A DNA stretch of 64,000 nt from JAJPHW01 sp963771505 (GCA_963771505.1 CAVYTO010000001.1:1076417-1140416); one strand, 5' to 3'; positions 8,762 through 20,281 are shown, counted from the stretch's first letter. A program made the numbers and translations. Notes: generated by a model not told the origin, from the letters alone.

Positions 8762-8787
8762 TGTGCGCGGCGGGGCGTTGATTCGGC

Positions 8788-9369
8788 GTGAAACTGATTG
8801 TCGGTCTTGGCAACCCGGGTATCGAGTATCAGTTCACACCGCACAACGCGGGCTTTCTGGCCATTGATCTGATTGCCAGCGAGCTGAAAGTGGAAGTGAG
8901 GAACCGCCAGTGCCGGGCGCTGACGGCGCGGGCGACGGTCGGTTCCGAGCAGGTTCTTCTGGCGAAGCCGGAAACGTTTATGAACCTGAGCGGGCTTTCG
9001 GTTAGGGAGTTGCTGGAAAAGAATGAACTCCGACCTGAAACCGATTTGGTGGTGATACAGGATGAACTCGATTTTGCGTTGGGAACGCTGAAGCTGCAAA
9101 CGCGGCGCAATTCGGCGGGCCACAACGGGATCGAGTCGATCATCGGAAGTTTGGGAACGAACGACTTTTTGCGGATTCGGGTTGGTGTGGCCCCGGAGCG
9201 CAAAGTTTCCGACGGCCAAAGTTATTTGCTTTCGCCGCTGAAGAAAGCCGAGCTCCAAACGCTCGGCCAGTCGTTGGAAGTTGCAGTGGAAGCGGTGAAG
9301 GCGATCGTGATGGAAGGCGCGGCGGCGGCCATGAACCGCTTCAACCGCAAGCCCGAAGCTGAAGATTAG
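8788..9369 (+). CDS. pth: Peptidyl-tRNA hydrolase
   Basis: It cleaves the ester bond of peptidyl-tRNAs released prematurely from the ribosome. The 193 residues start at GTG with the family opening IVGLGNPGIEYQFTPHNAGF, which includes the catalytic His19. KPETFMNLSG (with the tRNA-contact Asn), the acidic QDELDF segment and the GHNGIESI loop follow. Length is normal. GTG is chosen because the family's conserved N-terminus begins within three residues of it. It lies 26 bases after rplY. Confidence 0.95.
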   Translation: MKLIVGLGNPGIEYQFTPHNAGFLAIDLIASELKVEVRNRQCRALTARATVGSEQVLLAKPETFMNLSGLSVRELLEKNELRPETDLVVIQDELDFALGTLKLQTRRNSAGHNGIESIIGSLGTNDFLRIRVGVAPERKVSDGQSYLLSPLKKAELQTLGQSLEVAVEAVKAIVMEGAAAAMNRFNRKPEAED

Positions 9370-9405
9370 ACGCAGATTGCGCAAAAGGATTTGGAGAGAC
9401 TCACA

Positions 9406-9807
9406 ATGAATCGTACATACGAACTAATGTTCATCGTCCGGCCCGACATGCTGGAAGAAGACCAGGACAAACTGATTGCTACGCTGGAGACCGCGGTAAC
9501 TTCTTCGGGCGGAAGCGTGAAGAGCATGGAAAAAATGGGCAAGCGTCGGCTCGCCTACACGGTCCGGCGTTTTCACGACGGGCTATTTATGCTGTTGACG
9601 GTGGAAGGCGCTGGGGGCCTGATTCACGAACTGGAACGCCGTTTGCGCGTCACCGAGCCGGTGATCAAATTCATCACCGTCCGCATCGATGAAGAGCAGA
9701 AACGGCTCGACAAGATTAAAGCGATTAAGGACGCGCGCCGCAAAGCGCCGCCTGCTTCGGCTCCGGCGACCGAGCCCGCTCAAGAGGCGCCTGCGGTTAC
9801 CGCCTAA
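9406..9807 (+). CDS. rpsF: 30S ribosomal protein S6
   Basis: This small-subunit protein pairs with S18 on the 16S central domain. The protein is 133 residues when started at ATG 9406, where TYELMFIVRP matches the family start; a GGAG lies about 10 bases upstream. An in-frame TTG five codons earlier is less likely. The core keeps GKRRLAYTV and the C-terminal tail is Ala/Pro rich. It is directly followed by rpsR, without the ssb gene that often lies between them. Confidence 0.94.
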   Translation: MNRTYELMFIVRPDMLEEDQDKLIATLETAVTSSGGSVKSMEKMGKRRLAYTVRRFHDGLFMLLTVEGAGGLIHELERRLRVTEPVIKFITVRIDEEQKRLDKIKAIKDARRKAPPASAPATEPAQEAPAVTA

Positions 9808-9862
9808 GTTCAAGCACAACGAATAACGATTTTCTAGACTAAGAAAGAATTTAAGGAGCACT

Positions 9863-10240
9863 ATGGCTGACGAAACCAGCACAGCACCACGGCCCGCGGA
9901 ACGTACCGGCGGTGACCGGCCCATGGGAGACCGTCCGATGGGCGGAGGAGATCGCGGAAGCCGTCCATCCCGGCCCGGCGGCCCAGGCGGAGGCCGCGAA
10001 GGCGGTCCCGGCGGACGCAAATTTTTCCGCCGCAAGAAGGTTTGCAAGTTTTGCACGGAAAAAATTGAAGCCATCAACTACAAGGACGTCCGCCTGCTCG
10101 CGGGTTTTGTGGCGGAGAGCGGCAAGATCGTTCCGCGCCGGTTAACCGGCGTCTGCACTCCGCATCAGCGGCGCTTGTCGCTGGCCATCAAGCAGGCACG
10201 CAACATCGCGCTGCTTCCGTTCGCGGGACGCGCTTCGTAA
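9863..10240 (+). CDS. rpsR: 30S ribosomal protein S18 with Gly/Arg-rich N-terminal extension
   Basis: S18 dimerises with S6 in the small subunit. The conserved core starts near residue 55 (RRKKVCKFC) and holds INYKDV, the Arg-rich GKIVPRRLTGVCTPHQRRL and ends near LLPF. CKFC plus the later Cys and His suggest the zinc-binding form. The first 50 residues are low-complexity (Gly, Arg, Pro, Asp), longer than usual for S18, which brings the protein to 125 residues. A clear AAGGAG lies 6 bases before the ATG, supporting the long start. Confidence 0.94.
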   Translation: MADETSTAPRPAERTGGDRPMGDRPMGGGDRGSRPSRPGGPGGGREGGPGGRKFFRRKKVCKFCTEKIEAINYKDVRLLAGFVAESGKIVPRRLTGVCTPHQRRLSLAIKQARNIALLPFAGRAS

Positions 10241-10295
10241 GAATTTACCAGCGACGCGGTCCCGCACGGACCGCCGACATTAAGGGAGTTGTGAC

Positions 10296-10748
10296 ATGGA
10301 AGTTATTTTGAAGGAAGACGTTATTTCGCTGGGATCACGCGGCGACGTGGTGAAGGTGGCGGAAGGTTATGGCCGAAATTATTTGCTGCCACGCAAACTG
10401 GCCATTCAGGCGTCGGCTGCCAACAAGAAAGTTGTCGACCAGATGAAGGCAGCTGGTGTGCGCCGTTCCGCCAAAGAGAAGGCTGGCGCGGAAGCGCTGG
10501 CGCAGCAGTTCGAAGGCGTGTCGCTTTCGTTCTATCGCCGTTCCGGTGAAAACGAGCAGCTCTTTGGTTCGGTTACCAGCAGCGATATCGCGGAAGGGCT
10601 GGCGAAAAAAGGCCTGGAGATCGATCGCCGGAAGATTCAGCTGCACGAGCCACTGAAGAGCGTAGGCGAGTTCACGATCCCGGTGAAATTGCATAAAGAC
10701 GTGACCGCGCACCTGAAAGTGGTCGTAGAGAAAGAATCCGTCGAATAA
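10296..10748 (+). CDS. rplI: 50S ribosomal protein L9
   Basis: L9 bridges ribosomes and helps frame maintenance. It has 150 residues and starts MEVILKEDVISLG, followed by the signature GDVVKVAEGYGRNYLLPRKL. The long central helix (about 40-75) and the C-terminal RNA-binding domain follow. AGGGAG lies 8 bases before the ATG. It is the last gene of the ribosomal run; the next 250 bases hold no convincing gene. Confidence 0.95.
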   Translation: MEVILKEDVISLGSRGDVVKVAEGYGRNYLLPRKLAIQASAANKKVVDQMKAAGVRRSAKEKAGAEALAQQFEGVSLSFYRRSGENEQLFGSVTSSDIAEGLAKKGLEIDRRKIQLHEPLKSVGEFTIPVKLHKDVTAHLKVVVEKESVE

Positions 10749-11005
10749 GCTCAGATTGGGGCAGGTGGGCACTCTTGCTCGCCTGCTTACATCTCTTTTC
10801 CCGCCTGCCTTGCAGCCCACTAGAACCGCACCCAAGCTGATCTCTTCCCTATTTAAAGTCTCAAAATGGTCTGCCTCCCGAACGGGCAGGAATCGTGCCA
10901 AACCCCAAAACCCTGCTCACGATTGGCCCGGAACCGCGTCCATTACAGTGCGACCGGGAATAACGGCAAGGGGAGCCCGGCAAAGCGAGAAACCAGGGAT
11001 TTTCT

Positions 11006-11725
11006 ATGCCGGCCGATGCTTTGGCGGTAAACTTTTCGGTGGTTGATGGGGGTAACGTGACGCCTCTCCAGTGGGAGGCGAACCGGACGAGCCGGAAGAG
11101 TGAAAGCGAGCCCCGAACTCGGGGCGTTATGGCGGGGCAAGGTACAGGACGCATCGACGATACGTTGCTGGTCCGCGAAGCGCAGCGCGGCAATCGCGCA
11201 GCCTTCGAGGAACTGGTGCGGAACTACGACCAGGCAGTGCTGCGCCTGGCGATGCACCTTACCGGGTCCCAGCACGAAGCGCAGGACATTTATCAGGAAG
11301 CTTTTTTGAAAGCCTATAAGAACGTCGGTAACTTCCGTTTCGAGTGTTCGTTCTATACCTGGATATACCGCATCGTTACGAATCTTTGCCTCGATCACCT
11401 GCGCAAGCGCCAGGTACGAAAAGAAGACGCGCCGGTCGCGACCGACATGCACGGCGAGCAATACGACGTGCTTGAGCAGATGCCGGACGGACGGGCGGCG
11501 GCGGACCCGGAACGCGACCTGATGCGGCGGGAACTCGGAGGCCGTATCAATAACGCGTTGGAGAAGCTGACCCCGCGGGAGCGAATGGTTTTTGAGTTGA
11601 AGCACTACCATGGATTGAAGCTGCGCACCGTCGGCGAGGTGCTGAATACAACGGAAGAAACGGCGAAGAATACGTTGTTCCGCGCGACGCAGAAACTTCG
11701 CGGAGCGCTGGCTGATATGCGATAG
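11006..11725 (+). CDS. ECF-type (RpoE-like) sigma factor
   Basis: It directs RNA polymerase to a stress or envelope regulon. Region 2 (about 55-125) has the LLVREAQRGNRAAFEELVR opening and DIYQEAFLKAY. Region 4 (about 175-235) has LTPRERMVFELKHYHGLKL and the TEETAKNTLFRATQKLR helix-turn-helix. The first 41 residues look non-conserved, and an internal ATG at 11129 gives a more typical 198-residue protein; 11006 has the better upstream purine stretch. Two GC hairpins (around 11061-11078 and 11109-11125) lie between the two candidate starts. The downstream gene is its likely anti-sigma. Confidence 0.9.
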   Translation: MPADALAVNFSVVDGGNVTPLQWEANRTSRKSESEPRTRGVMAGQGTGRIDDTLLVREAQRGNRAAFEELVRNYDQAVLRLAMHLTGSQHEAQDIYQEAFLKAYKNVGNFRFECSFYTWIYRIVTNLCLDHLRKRQVRKEDAPVATDMHGEQYDVLEQMPDGRAAADPERDLMRRELGGRINNALEKLTPRERMVFELKHYHGLKLRTVGEVLNTTEETAKNTLFRATQKLRGALADMR

Positions 11726-11756
11726 CTGGTTATTGGCTTGTAGTGGAGATTCACAT

Positions 11757-12701
11757 ATGAAATGCGAGTGGGTAAAAGAGAACATCTCGCTTTACCTGTA
11801 CAACGAACTAGCGGATGATGCCCGGTACGAACTGGAGCAGCACCTGTCCCGCTGCGCGGATTGTTCCGCCGAACTGAAGTCGGCGCAGGCGTTTCATTCT
11901 GCGCTCTCGCAGTTGCCGGTGCAGGAACCTACGCCAAACCTGGTGACGGCGTCCCGCATGCGACTTCAGGAAGCTCTGGAAACGACCAGCCAGGGCGGAT
12001 TCTGGCGGCGCATGGCGTTCGATCCAACTATCTGGCTGCGGGAGATTCGGTTCGCTCCAGCTTTGACTGCTGCGATTTTTATTCTGGGGTTCGCGGGCGG
12101 CGTAGGCGCGACCTACAAGACTCTGGCTGACCGCGTCCACTCTGGGACCGGCGATAGCTCGGTTGTTTCTTCGGCGAAGCCTTCTGAGGCTTCGATCAGC
12201 GGCATTCGCTCGGTTGTGCAGGATCCCGGCAGCAAACAGGTCAGCATTCAATACGATACGGTTTCGACACAAAAGGCGGAAGGTTCTTTAAACGATCAGC
12301 GAATCCAGCAGCTGCTTCTTTTTGCGGCGCGAAACAATTACAACTCCGGGGTACGCATGGACTCGGTGGATTTGCTGACGCGGCAGCCCAACGACACGCA
12401 CGTGCGCGAAGCCCTGATTTACGCTCTGCGCTATGATTCCAACCCTGGCGTGCGGCTCAAGGCGCTGGATGGGGTGGGGCCGTTCGTGAAAGAGGATGTC
12501 CGCGTGCGCGATGCGGTGCTCGAAGCGCTGATGGATGACGGTAACCCCGGTGTGCGCATTGAAGCGCTTCGCGCGCTTGACCCCGTGAGGGCGGATAGCA
12601 GCGTGCGAGTAGTTCTGGGGAAGTTGGCGCAAAGCGACAAGAGTGAATATATCCGGGCACAGGCGCGGAACATGGTCGCGCAATCGTCTGAAATGGATTG
12701 A
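11757..12701 (+). CDS. Membrane anti-sigma factor: zinc finger plus HEAT-repeat domain
   Basis: The N-terminal 40 residues match the ZAS anti-sigma zinc finger (Cys3, His29, Cys33, Cys36, in HLSRCADC), which sequesters ECF sigma factors in the cytoplasm. One transmembrane span (about 100-118) follows. The outer part (about 185-310) is made of HEAT-like helical repeats containing RxxAxxAL-type units such as DDGNPGVRIEALRALDPV. The sensory domain is therefore probably a periplasmic HEAT solenoid. ATG 11757 is used because GGAG lies about 10 bases upstream; an earlier in-frame TTG is less likely. It starts 31 bases after the sigma gene and its stop overlaps the next reading frame. Confidence 0.88.
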   Translation: MKCEWVKENISLYLYNELADDARYELEQHLSRCADCSAELKSAQAFHSALSQLPVQEPTPNLVTASRMRLQEALETTSQGGFWRRMAFDPTIWLREIRFAPALTAAIFILGFAGGVGATYKTLADRVHSGTGDSSVVSSAKPSEASISGIRSVVQDPGSKQVSIQYDTVSTQKAEGSLNDQRIQQLLLFAARNNYNSGVRMDSVDLLTRQPNDTHVREALIYALRYDSNPGVRLKALDGVGPFVKEDVRVRDAVLEALMDDGNPGVRIEALRALDPVRADSSVRVVLGKLAQSDKSEYIRAQARNMVAQSSEMD

Positions 12702-12718
12702 GGAATCAGGGAAACACT

Positions 12719-13906
12719 TTGAAAACTATCGCAAAATTCGGAGCTGCCGTCCTGCTGATCGCACCGGCGTTCGCGCAGTCCGCGCAACAGACGCGCACAT
12801 ATAACGAGGGCGGCAATTGGGTGGAAGAGATTGCCGGCAGTCTTGGCAATGCGCGCAACCTGCACATTCAGATTGAGAGCGGGAGCGTGAAGGTAACGGG
12901 CGGCTCGCAAAACGGCATCAGCTACGTGATCCACAATCAAGCCATGGGCGCCACGGAAGACAAGGCTCGTCGCGCATTCGAGTCTTACAAGATCGTCGCC
13001 AATGTTCGGGGAGATACGGCTTGGATCACGGCCGAATGGGAAAATGGCCGTCCGCATCGTTTCTCAGGAGAGTTTGTGATCCAAGTGCCGAGAGAGATGG
13101 ATTCGGCCAAGATTGAGACCGAAGGCGGCAGCATCACTGCTGAGGGACTCTCGGGGAAAATGGAAGCTGAGAGCGGCGGCGGGGGCATCCACCTCTCCGA
13201 CATTGGCGGATACGTGAAGGCGGAAACCGGGGGCGGCAATATCGACGTGGCGCGAGCCGGATCCGATGTATCGCTTGAAACTGGCGGCGGAACGATTCAT
13301 GTATCGGAAGCGCAGGGGAAGGTGCATGCCGAGAGCGGCGGTGGATCGATTGTGTTGGCATCCGGGCAACAGGATGCAGTGCTGGAGACCGGAGCTGGAA
13401 GCATCCATGTTGACCATTGTCTGGGAAAGGTGACTGCATCGACCGGCGGCGGCAGCATCGATCTGGGAGATATTGGCGGCCCGGTCGTACTCGACACCGG
13501 CGGCGGGAGTATTCGCCTTGCGTCCGCGAAGGGTACCGTGCATGCGGAGACCGGTGGCGGCAGTATTGAGCTGAACGGATCGACTTCGGTGCACGCTGAA
13601 ACTGGATCGGGAAGCATCGTCGCTCGGCTGGTACCGGGCGGAGATGGGAGTGATTCGTCGCTCGAAACCTCTGCGGGAGATATTACGGTTTACATCAATC
13701 CCGCGGTCCACATCATGGTGCGAGCGTCGATCGAATCGCCGGGCGGATTTTCCATTCACTCGGACTTTCCAGAGATCGGTGTGCGCAGCGAGTCGAGCGA
13801 GTGGGGCCCAAGAAATGTGTCCGCCGAGGGTAGTCTTAACGGCGGAGGGGCAACTTTGAAAATTCAGACAACGTCGGGAAACATCTACATCCGGCGGAGT
13901 CAGTGA
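12719..13906 (+). CDS. Secreted DUF4097-type beta-repeat protein
   Basis: The protein has a signal peptide (about 1-20, ending FAQSAQ) and then a DUF4097/DUF4098-like fold. From about residue 120 to 310 it carries eight or nine units of 17-20 residues built on the pattern ETGGGSIxLxxxxGxV, which suggests a right-handed beta-solenoid. Function is unknown; the family often sits beside ECF sigma/anti-sigma pairs, so an envelope stress role is inferred. The start is taken as TTG 12719, which has CAGGGA upstream and begins the signal peptide directly. A TTG at 12698 overlaps the upstream stop and would add seven residues. Confidence 0.8.
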   Translation: MKTIAKFGAAVLLIAPAFAQSAQQTRTYNEGGNWVEEIAGSLGNARNLHIQIESGSVKVTGGSQNGISYVIHNQAMGATEDKARRAFESYKIVANVRGDTAWITAEWENGRPHRFSGEFVIQVPREMDSAKIETEGGSITAEGLSGKMEAESGGGGIHLSDIGGYVKAETGGGNIDVARAGSDVSLETGGGTIHVSEAQGKVHAESGGGSIVLASGQQDAVLETGAGSIHVDHCLGKVTASTGGGSIDLGDIGGPVVLDTGGGSIRLASAKGTVHAETGGGSIELNGSTSVHAETGSGSIVARLVPGGDGSDSSLETSAGDITVYINPAVHIMVRASIESPGGFSIHSDFPEIGVRSESSEWGPRNVSAEGSLNGGGATLKIQTTSGNIYIRRSQ

Positions 13907-13916
13907 GAGGCACTCT

Positions 13917-15041
13917 ATGCGTTTATCAGGTCTAGTTGCGGTGTTGGTACTTCCGGGATTCGCATTCGCCGGCGCGTCTTCAAACTCGTACTCGGATCCT
14001 TCGGGTTATTCGTACTCATATTCGAGCGAAGACTTTGGCGGTGCCAGTTCGTACTTAGGGGTCGACACTAAAGACGTAACGCCCGACCGTCTCAGCGCCC
14101 TTGGTCTGAAGGAAGAGCATGGCGTGGAAGTGACGATGGTCGACCAGGATGCGCCCGCAGGCAAGGCTGGCGTTAAAGAGCAGGACGTGATTCTGAGTGT
14201 GAACGGAACCCAGATTGAAAGTGTCGAGCAATTGCGCAGAGTGATTCACGAAATCCCGCCGGGACGAATGGTAGCTCTAGGAATTCTTCGTCAGGGCCAA
14301 TCGTTGACGCTCAGAGCCCAACTCTCTGACCGAACAAAGGACTTCGCCTACTCACAAGGGCCTAAAAACTTCAAATTCACGATGCCGGCAATGCCGAATA
14401 TGCCGGCGTATCCGATGCCTGAAATGGATCTGCCCGTGTCGGTGGTGATCGTTCATTCGGCGATGCACAGCGGGTTGATGGTGGAGAATCTGACGCCGCA
14501 ACTGGGAGAGTTTCTCGGCGCCCGCAACGGTCAGGGAGTTCTGGTTCGGTCGGTCGAGAAAGGTAGCCTGGCGGAGAAGGCCGGATTTCGCGCGGGTGAT
14601 GTGATCGTAAAAGTAAATGGCGAGGCGGTCAGCGACGCCGCAGATTTCTCGCATGCATTGCGCGGGCGAAAGGATAACGCCGCCAACGTAGGAATTATTC
14701 GCGATAAGAAACCGCAGACGATCACGTTTACGCTGCCACCGCAGCGGCAGACGGGGCAAAGCATTTTGGAAGAAAGCTTCGAGCTGCCGACGCTGCGCGC
14801 GGAAGAGGCAGCTCAACTCTCAGAAGTGCGGCAGGAAGTGGCGCGGTTGCAGCCAGAACTTCAATCCATTTCGAGCGAGATCAAAGACGTGATGGCGAAA
14901 GCTCGGCCCGAGATGGAGCGCGCGCAGACAGCGGCCAAGGCGGAACGCGCGAAGATTCAAAAGCAAATGAGAGAATTAGAGAGACAGATGAGGCGGCAGA
15001 ACGAAGCGTTGCCGGTCTTGAAGATGCAAACGGATATTTAA
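13917..15041 (+). CDS. Secreted protein with two PDZ domains and a C-terminal coiled coil
   Basis: A signal peptide (1-19, FAFAGA) is followed by a Ser/Tyr-rich stretch and then two PDZ domains (about 45-140 and 185-275). Each has the GxAxxAGVxxxDVIxxVNG core, seen as PAGKAGVKEQDVILSVNG and LAEKAGFRAGDVIVKVNG. The last 80 residues are a charged coiled coil. No protease domain is present, so it is not a full HtrA. It starts 10 bases after the DUF4097 gene and completes the sigma / anti-sigma / DUF4097 / PDZ operon. Its stop overlaps the convergent GGDEF gene by 4 bases. Confidence 0.85.
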   Translation: MRLSGLVAVLVLPGFAFAGASSNSYSDPSGYSYSYSSEDFGGASSYLGVDTKDVTPDRLSALGLKEEHGVEVTMVDQDAPAGKAGVKEQDVILSVNGTQIESVEQLRRVIHEIPPGRMVALGILRQGQSLTLRAQLSDRTKDFAYSQGPKNFKFTMPAMPNMPAYPMPEMDLPVSVVIVHSAMHSGLMVENLTPQLGEFLGARNGQGVLVRSVEKGSLAEKAGFRAGDVIVKVNGEAVSDAADFSHALRGRKDNAANVGIIRDKKPQTITFTLPPQRQTGQSILEESFELPTLRAEEAAQLSEVRQEVARLQPELQSISSEIKDVMAKARPEMERAQTAAKAERAKIQKQMRELERQMRRQNEALPVLKMQTDI

Positions 15042-16540
15042 GCTTGGCCCGTAGTGTGTGCGCGGGCGGCCGCAGGCTTCTGGCCAGCGAGCAGCGCCCG
15101 GTTCCGGCCCGCCACTTTTGCAGCATAGAGCCCCGAGTCGGCTGCTTTCAGCAACTGCTCATAGTTCGTGCCGTTTTCAGGGAACGTCGCCGCTCCTGCG
15201 CTGATCGTCACTGATCGCGGCACTCCGGGGAACGGCCAGGTTTCAACCAGTCGGCGTAATTTTTCCGCGACGCCAAGTGCGTGTTCGGGATTCGTTTCGG
15301 ACAGCAGGATCGCGAACTCTTCGCCCCCGTAGCGGCAAACCACATCAAACGCGCGAAGTTGACCGTGCAGCAGGGACGAAACCTGCCGCAGTACCTCGTC
15401 GCCGAGGGGATGACCGAAATCGTCGTTGAGCTGCTTGAAATTGTCGATGTCGATCATGATGACGGCCATCACCGCCCCAAAGCGGCGAGCTCGTTCCAAT
15501 TCTTCCGTCATGCGCAACTCGAAAAATCTGCGATTGAAGATGCCAGTTAGCCCATCGCGATACGCGAGCTGTTTCACCCGCTCAACATAGTGGGCGTTTT
15601 GGATCGCAGTGGCGCAAATATCCGCGACCGATTCGAGCGGCTGGCGGTCGCTTAAATTGAAACTTCCGCACTTTGCGCTTTCCAGCGCAAGCACACCGAA
15701 TGTTTGCCCGAACGAAACCAAGGGAATAAACATCCGCGACTTGGTGTCGGTGCACAACGACTTGTATTCGGCGCCACATCCTAGTTCGTTTTCGATCTTG
15801 GTTTCTCCAGCGCCCAGAATTTTGCCCAAGCCGGTGTTGAGCGGAAGCCGTCCGCCGTCCTCAATGCTGGGTTTCAGCTTCCCGTGCTGTGCTCGAAGGA
15901 CCAAATCCTCGTCGTCCTTCAGCAAGACCGACACGTGGTCGAATTCAAATGATTTCTGGACCAGAGAACATACCTTCGAAAGCAATTGCTGCACATCCAA
16001 TACGGCTGTCGTCTGTTGAGCGATGGCGTTGATGGCTTCAAGTTGATGCGCGCGGCGCTGCTCGAGCGAATACAAAAACGCATTCTGGAGCGCCATGGAT
16101 GCCTGCGTTGAAAACAGCAAGAGAAGATCGATCGTTTCTGCATCGAAATGATCGAGATTTTCGCTCTGGCAATCGAGAACGCCCACCAGGCCGTCTCGAA
16201 CCATAAGAGGAATCGCCAGTTCCGATCGTGTGCTTCTGCACGTCGAGATGTAGTTCGGTTCCTGGCTCACGTCGGGAACGTAAATTAGCTGTTGCTGCTG
16301 TGCGACCCTTCCTGCGATCGCATGGCCCAACGGTACGCGAACTGCATCGTGGCCTTGATCCCACCCGATCTGGAGATGAACCCTCAGATCGCTGCGCTCT
16401 TTATCGAAGAGAAGGATCGCAACATTCTTCAGGCGGAAATAATCCTGCGCAACCTTGAGGATGCGTTCTAAAACCTCGTGCTGGTCGAATGTCGACAGCA
16501 CGGTCTGACTGGCATCGTAAAGTAGCGCGACCCTTTGCAT
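15038..16540 (-). CDS. Diguanylate cyclase, GAF-GAF-GGDEF
   Basis: It makes the second messenger cyclic di-GMP from two GTP. Two GAF sensor domains (about 15-160 and 175-315) precede a GGDEF domain (about 325-485). The catalytic motif is GGEEF (405-409), consistent with activity. An inhibitory I-site RAFD (396-399) lies five residues before it, so product feedback is likely. There is no transmembrane segment, so the ligand sensed by the GAFs is cytoplasmic. It is transcribed divergently from recG across a 130-base spacer. Confidence 0.92.
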   Translation of the reverse strand: MQRVALLYDASQTVLSTFDQHEVLERILKVAQDYFRLKNVAILLFDKERSDLRVHLQIGWDQGHDAVRVPLGHAIAGRVAQQQQLIYVPDVSQEPNYISTCRSTRSELAIPLMVRDGLVGVLDCQSENLDHFDAETIDLLLLFSTQASMALQNAFLYSLEQRRAHQLEAINAIAQQTTAVLDVQQLLSKVCSLVQKSFEFDHVSVLLKDDEDLVLRAQHGKLKPSIEDGGRLPLNTGLGKILGAGETKIENELGCGAEYKSLCTDTKSRMFIPLVSFGQTFGVLALESAKCGSFNLSDRQPLESVADICATAIQNAHYVERVKQLAYRDGLTGIFNRRFFELRMTEELERARRFGAVMAVIMIDIDNFKQLNDDFGHPLGDEVLRQVSSLLHGQLRAFDVVCRYGGEEFAILLSETNPEHALGVAEKLRRLVETWPFPGVPRSVTISAGAATFPENGTNYEQLLKAADSGLYAAKVAGRNRALLAGQKPAAARAHTTGQA

Positions 16541-16670
16541 AGCTGAGATTGAGTTTAGTGGGCTGGCATCAGATTACCGAGATACCGAAGGTAACCTGGC
16601 CAGGGTGATGCGGCGGCTGGTCTGGCCCTTGAATTCATCCTGTTAACATGCTTTTTCGGAGAAAACAGGC

Positions 16671-18809
<2,139 letters not shown>

Positions 18810-18891
18810 CGAGCACAGGAAGTCGAACCGGGATTTGTGACACGGCTGAAGACGTGCCCTTCCCAACTTCCCGCCTCTATCGGGCTCGGCG

Positions 18892-20281
18892 TTAATCGTC
18901 GTTGAGTTCAATTTGGCGGGGAGGGAGCGCTGGGATTTTGGCGTGAGTTGGATCACGCCAGAAGACATCGAAACATTCGCCTTCGAATTCGGGACGCCAT
19001 TTGGTGCCGTCGGCGTAAGTGATGAGTGAAGGAAAGAATACCCAGCCGAAAAGATTTTGACCGCTGGGCCCGCTGCCCGGATGTTCAAGCTTGATTTCCT
19101 GTCCGGGCGCGATCGGCGTGTCCGAGTTCCATTGCAGGTTGTAGGGGCGTTGCAGGTATTGAGGGGCGATAAAAGTTTCCGGCGAAAGCTGGAGGTTTTT
19201 GATCGGCTTGTCGCCGGTATTTTTTACGCTGATTGAGAGCTTGTCGGGATGCTGCCAGAAATCTCCGTCAGAGAATGCAACCGGGCAACTTCGCGTAGGC
19301 GGCGTGTAGATGGTGAAGGCCGCCATCATTCCGCCTTCCATGTGGTCGTCCACATGGCAGTGGAACATCCAGGTGCCCGGATTGTCGGCGACCATGTCGA
19401 CAGTCTTCATGCTGCCGGGGAGCAACTCGACCAAATCGATGTTGCGTCCCTGATCGGTGACGGTTTCGCCGTGCCAGTGCGGCGTGTGCAGGTCAATCTC
19501 GTTGCCGAGCGCGACCAGATGCCACCGGACTTTGTCGTTCTTTTTCATGATCAGCCCGGGCAAATTCCCGAAGATGAGGCCATTGATGGCGTAGAAAAAA
19601 CCTTCCGTCTTTCCTTCCATCTGGTCGAACACCATGAAGAACGCGACAAATTCGTCATCCACATCTTTGGGCGAACCATCGGCATTCGCTTTGCCCTTGG
19701 CGGTAATGATCAAAGGTCCCATCAAACCGGCGTTGATTTCTTTTTGCGGATCCACATGCGAGTGGTACCACCAGACGATGGAACTCGGCTGATTCGGCCC
19801 GGGGCCGCTGGTGGCGTTGGCGAACCAGTGATAGGTGTATTTGGCGCCGGGCGCGACGCGGTCACCCTTGCCGAAGGGCTCGTAAAACGAGCCTTCGCTG
19901 TTCTTGTCATAGCGCACGCCGTGCGGATGCATGCTGTGCGGGCTGTGGCTGCGGTTCAGGAAATCGACGATGATTTCGTCGCCGACTTCCGCGCGGATGA
20001 CTGGCCCGAGGATCCCAACCACTCGGGTTGCGGCTTACGTTCGGTAAAAGTGGCGTCGGTGTATTCGATGAATCGAGTTTTCGGCCAGGCGTGCTTATCG
20101 CGCCAGGGCTGCCGAGAATCGCGCCGGACATGAGGTCGTGGCCGCTGGGAGCAAAATCCCAATCAGCATCTTCGGCGGCGATGTAGTAGTGACGGGTGGC
20201 AGCGAACGAGGATGAAACGGAAAGCAGGAAAAATAATAGGCAAACGAGGCGCCGGGTTCTCACTCTGCCATTATCTATCAA
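18892..20281 (-). pseudogene. Multicopper oxidase, broken by two frameshifts near its N-terminus
   Basis: The protein resembles the ceruloplasmin/hephaestin-like multicopper oxidases. A signal peptide is followed by RHYYIAAEDADWDFAPSG in one frame, then KTRFIEYTDATFTERKPQPEWLG in a second, then GILGPVIRAEVGD and the rest in a third (18892-20022). Copper-ligand motifs are intact: HPHG, HSHVD, HTPHWHG and HCHVDDHMEGGM. Both shifts fit one missing base in a three-base run, at about 20105-20107 (GGG on the plus strand) and 20014-20016 (CCC). All other sequence reads as a healthy enzyme of about 460 residues, so an assembly error is at least as likely as real decay. Confidence 0.8.

Noticed and set aside
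7996..9384. Long minus-strand ORF (462 codons)
   Set aside because: It lies antisense to rplY and pth, whose families are certain; its Arg/His/Ser-rich composition is typical of a shadow frame in GC-rich DNA.
10756..11046. Plus-strand ORF between rplI and the sigma gene
   Set aside because: Low-complexity composition, no ribosome binding site, overlaps the sigma start region; no family resemblance.
10943..11785. Minus-strand ORF opposite the sigma factor
   Set aside because: Antisense to an ECF sigma with clear region 2 and region 4 motifs.
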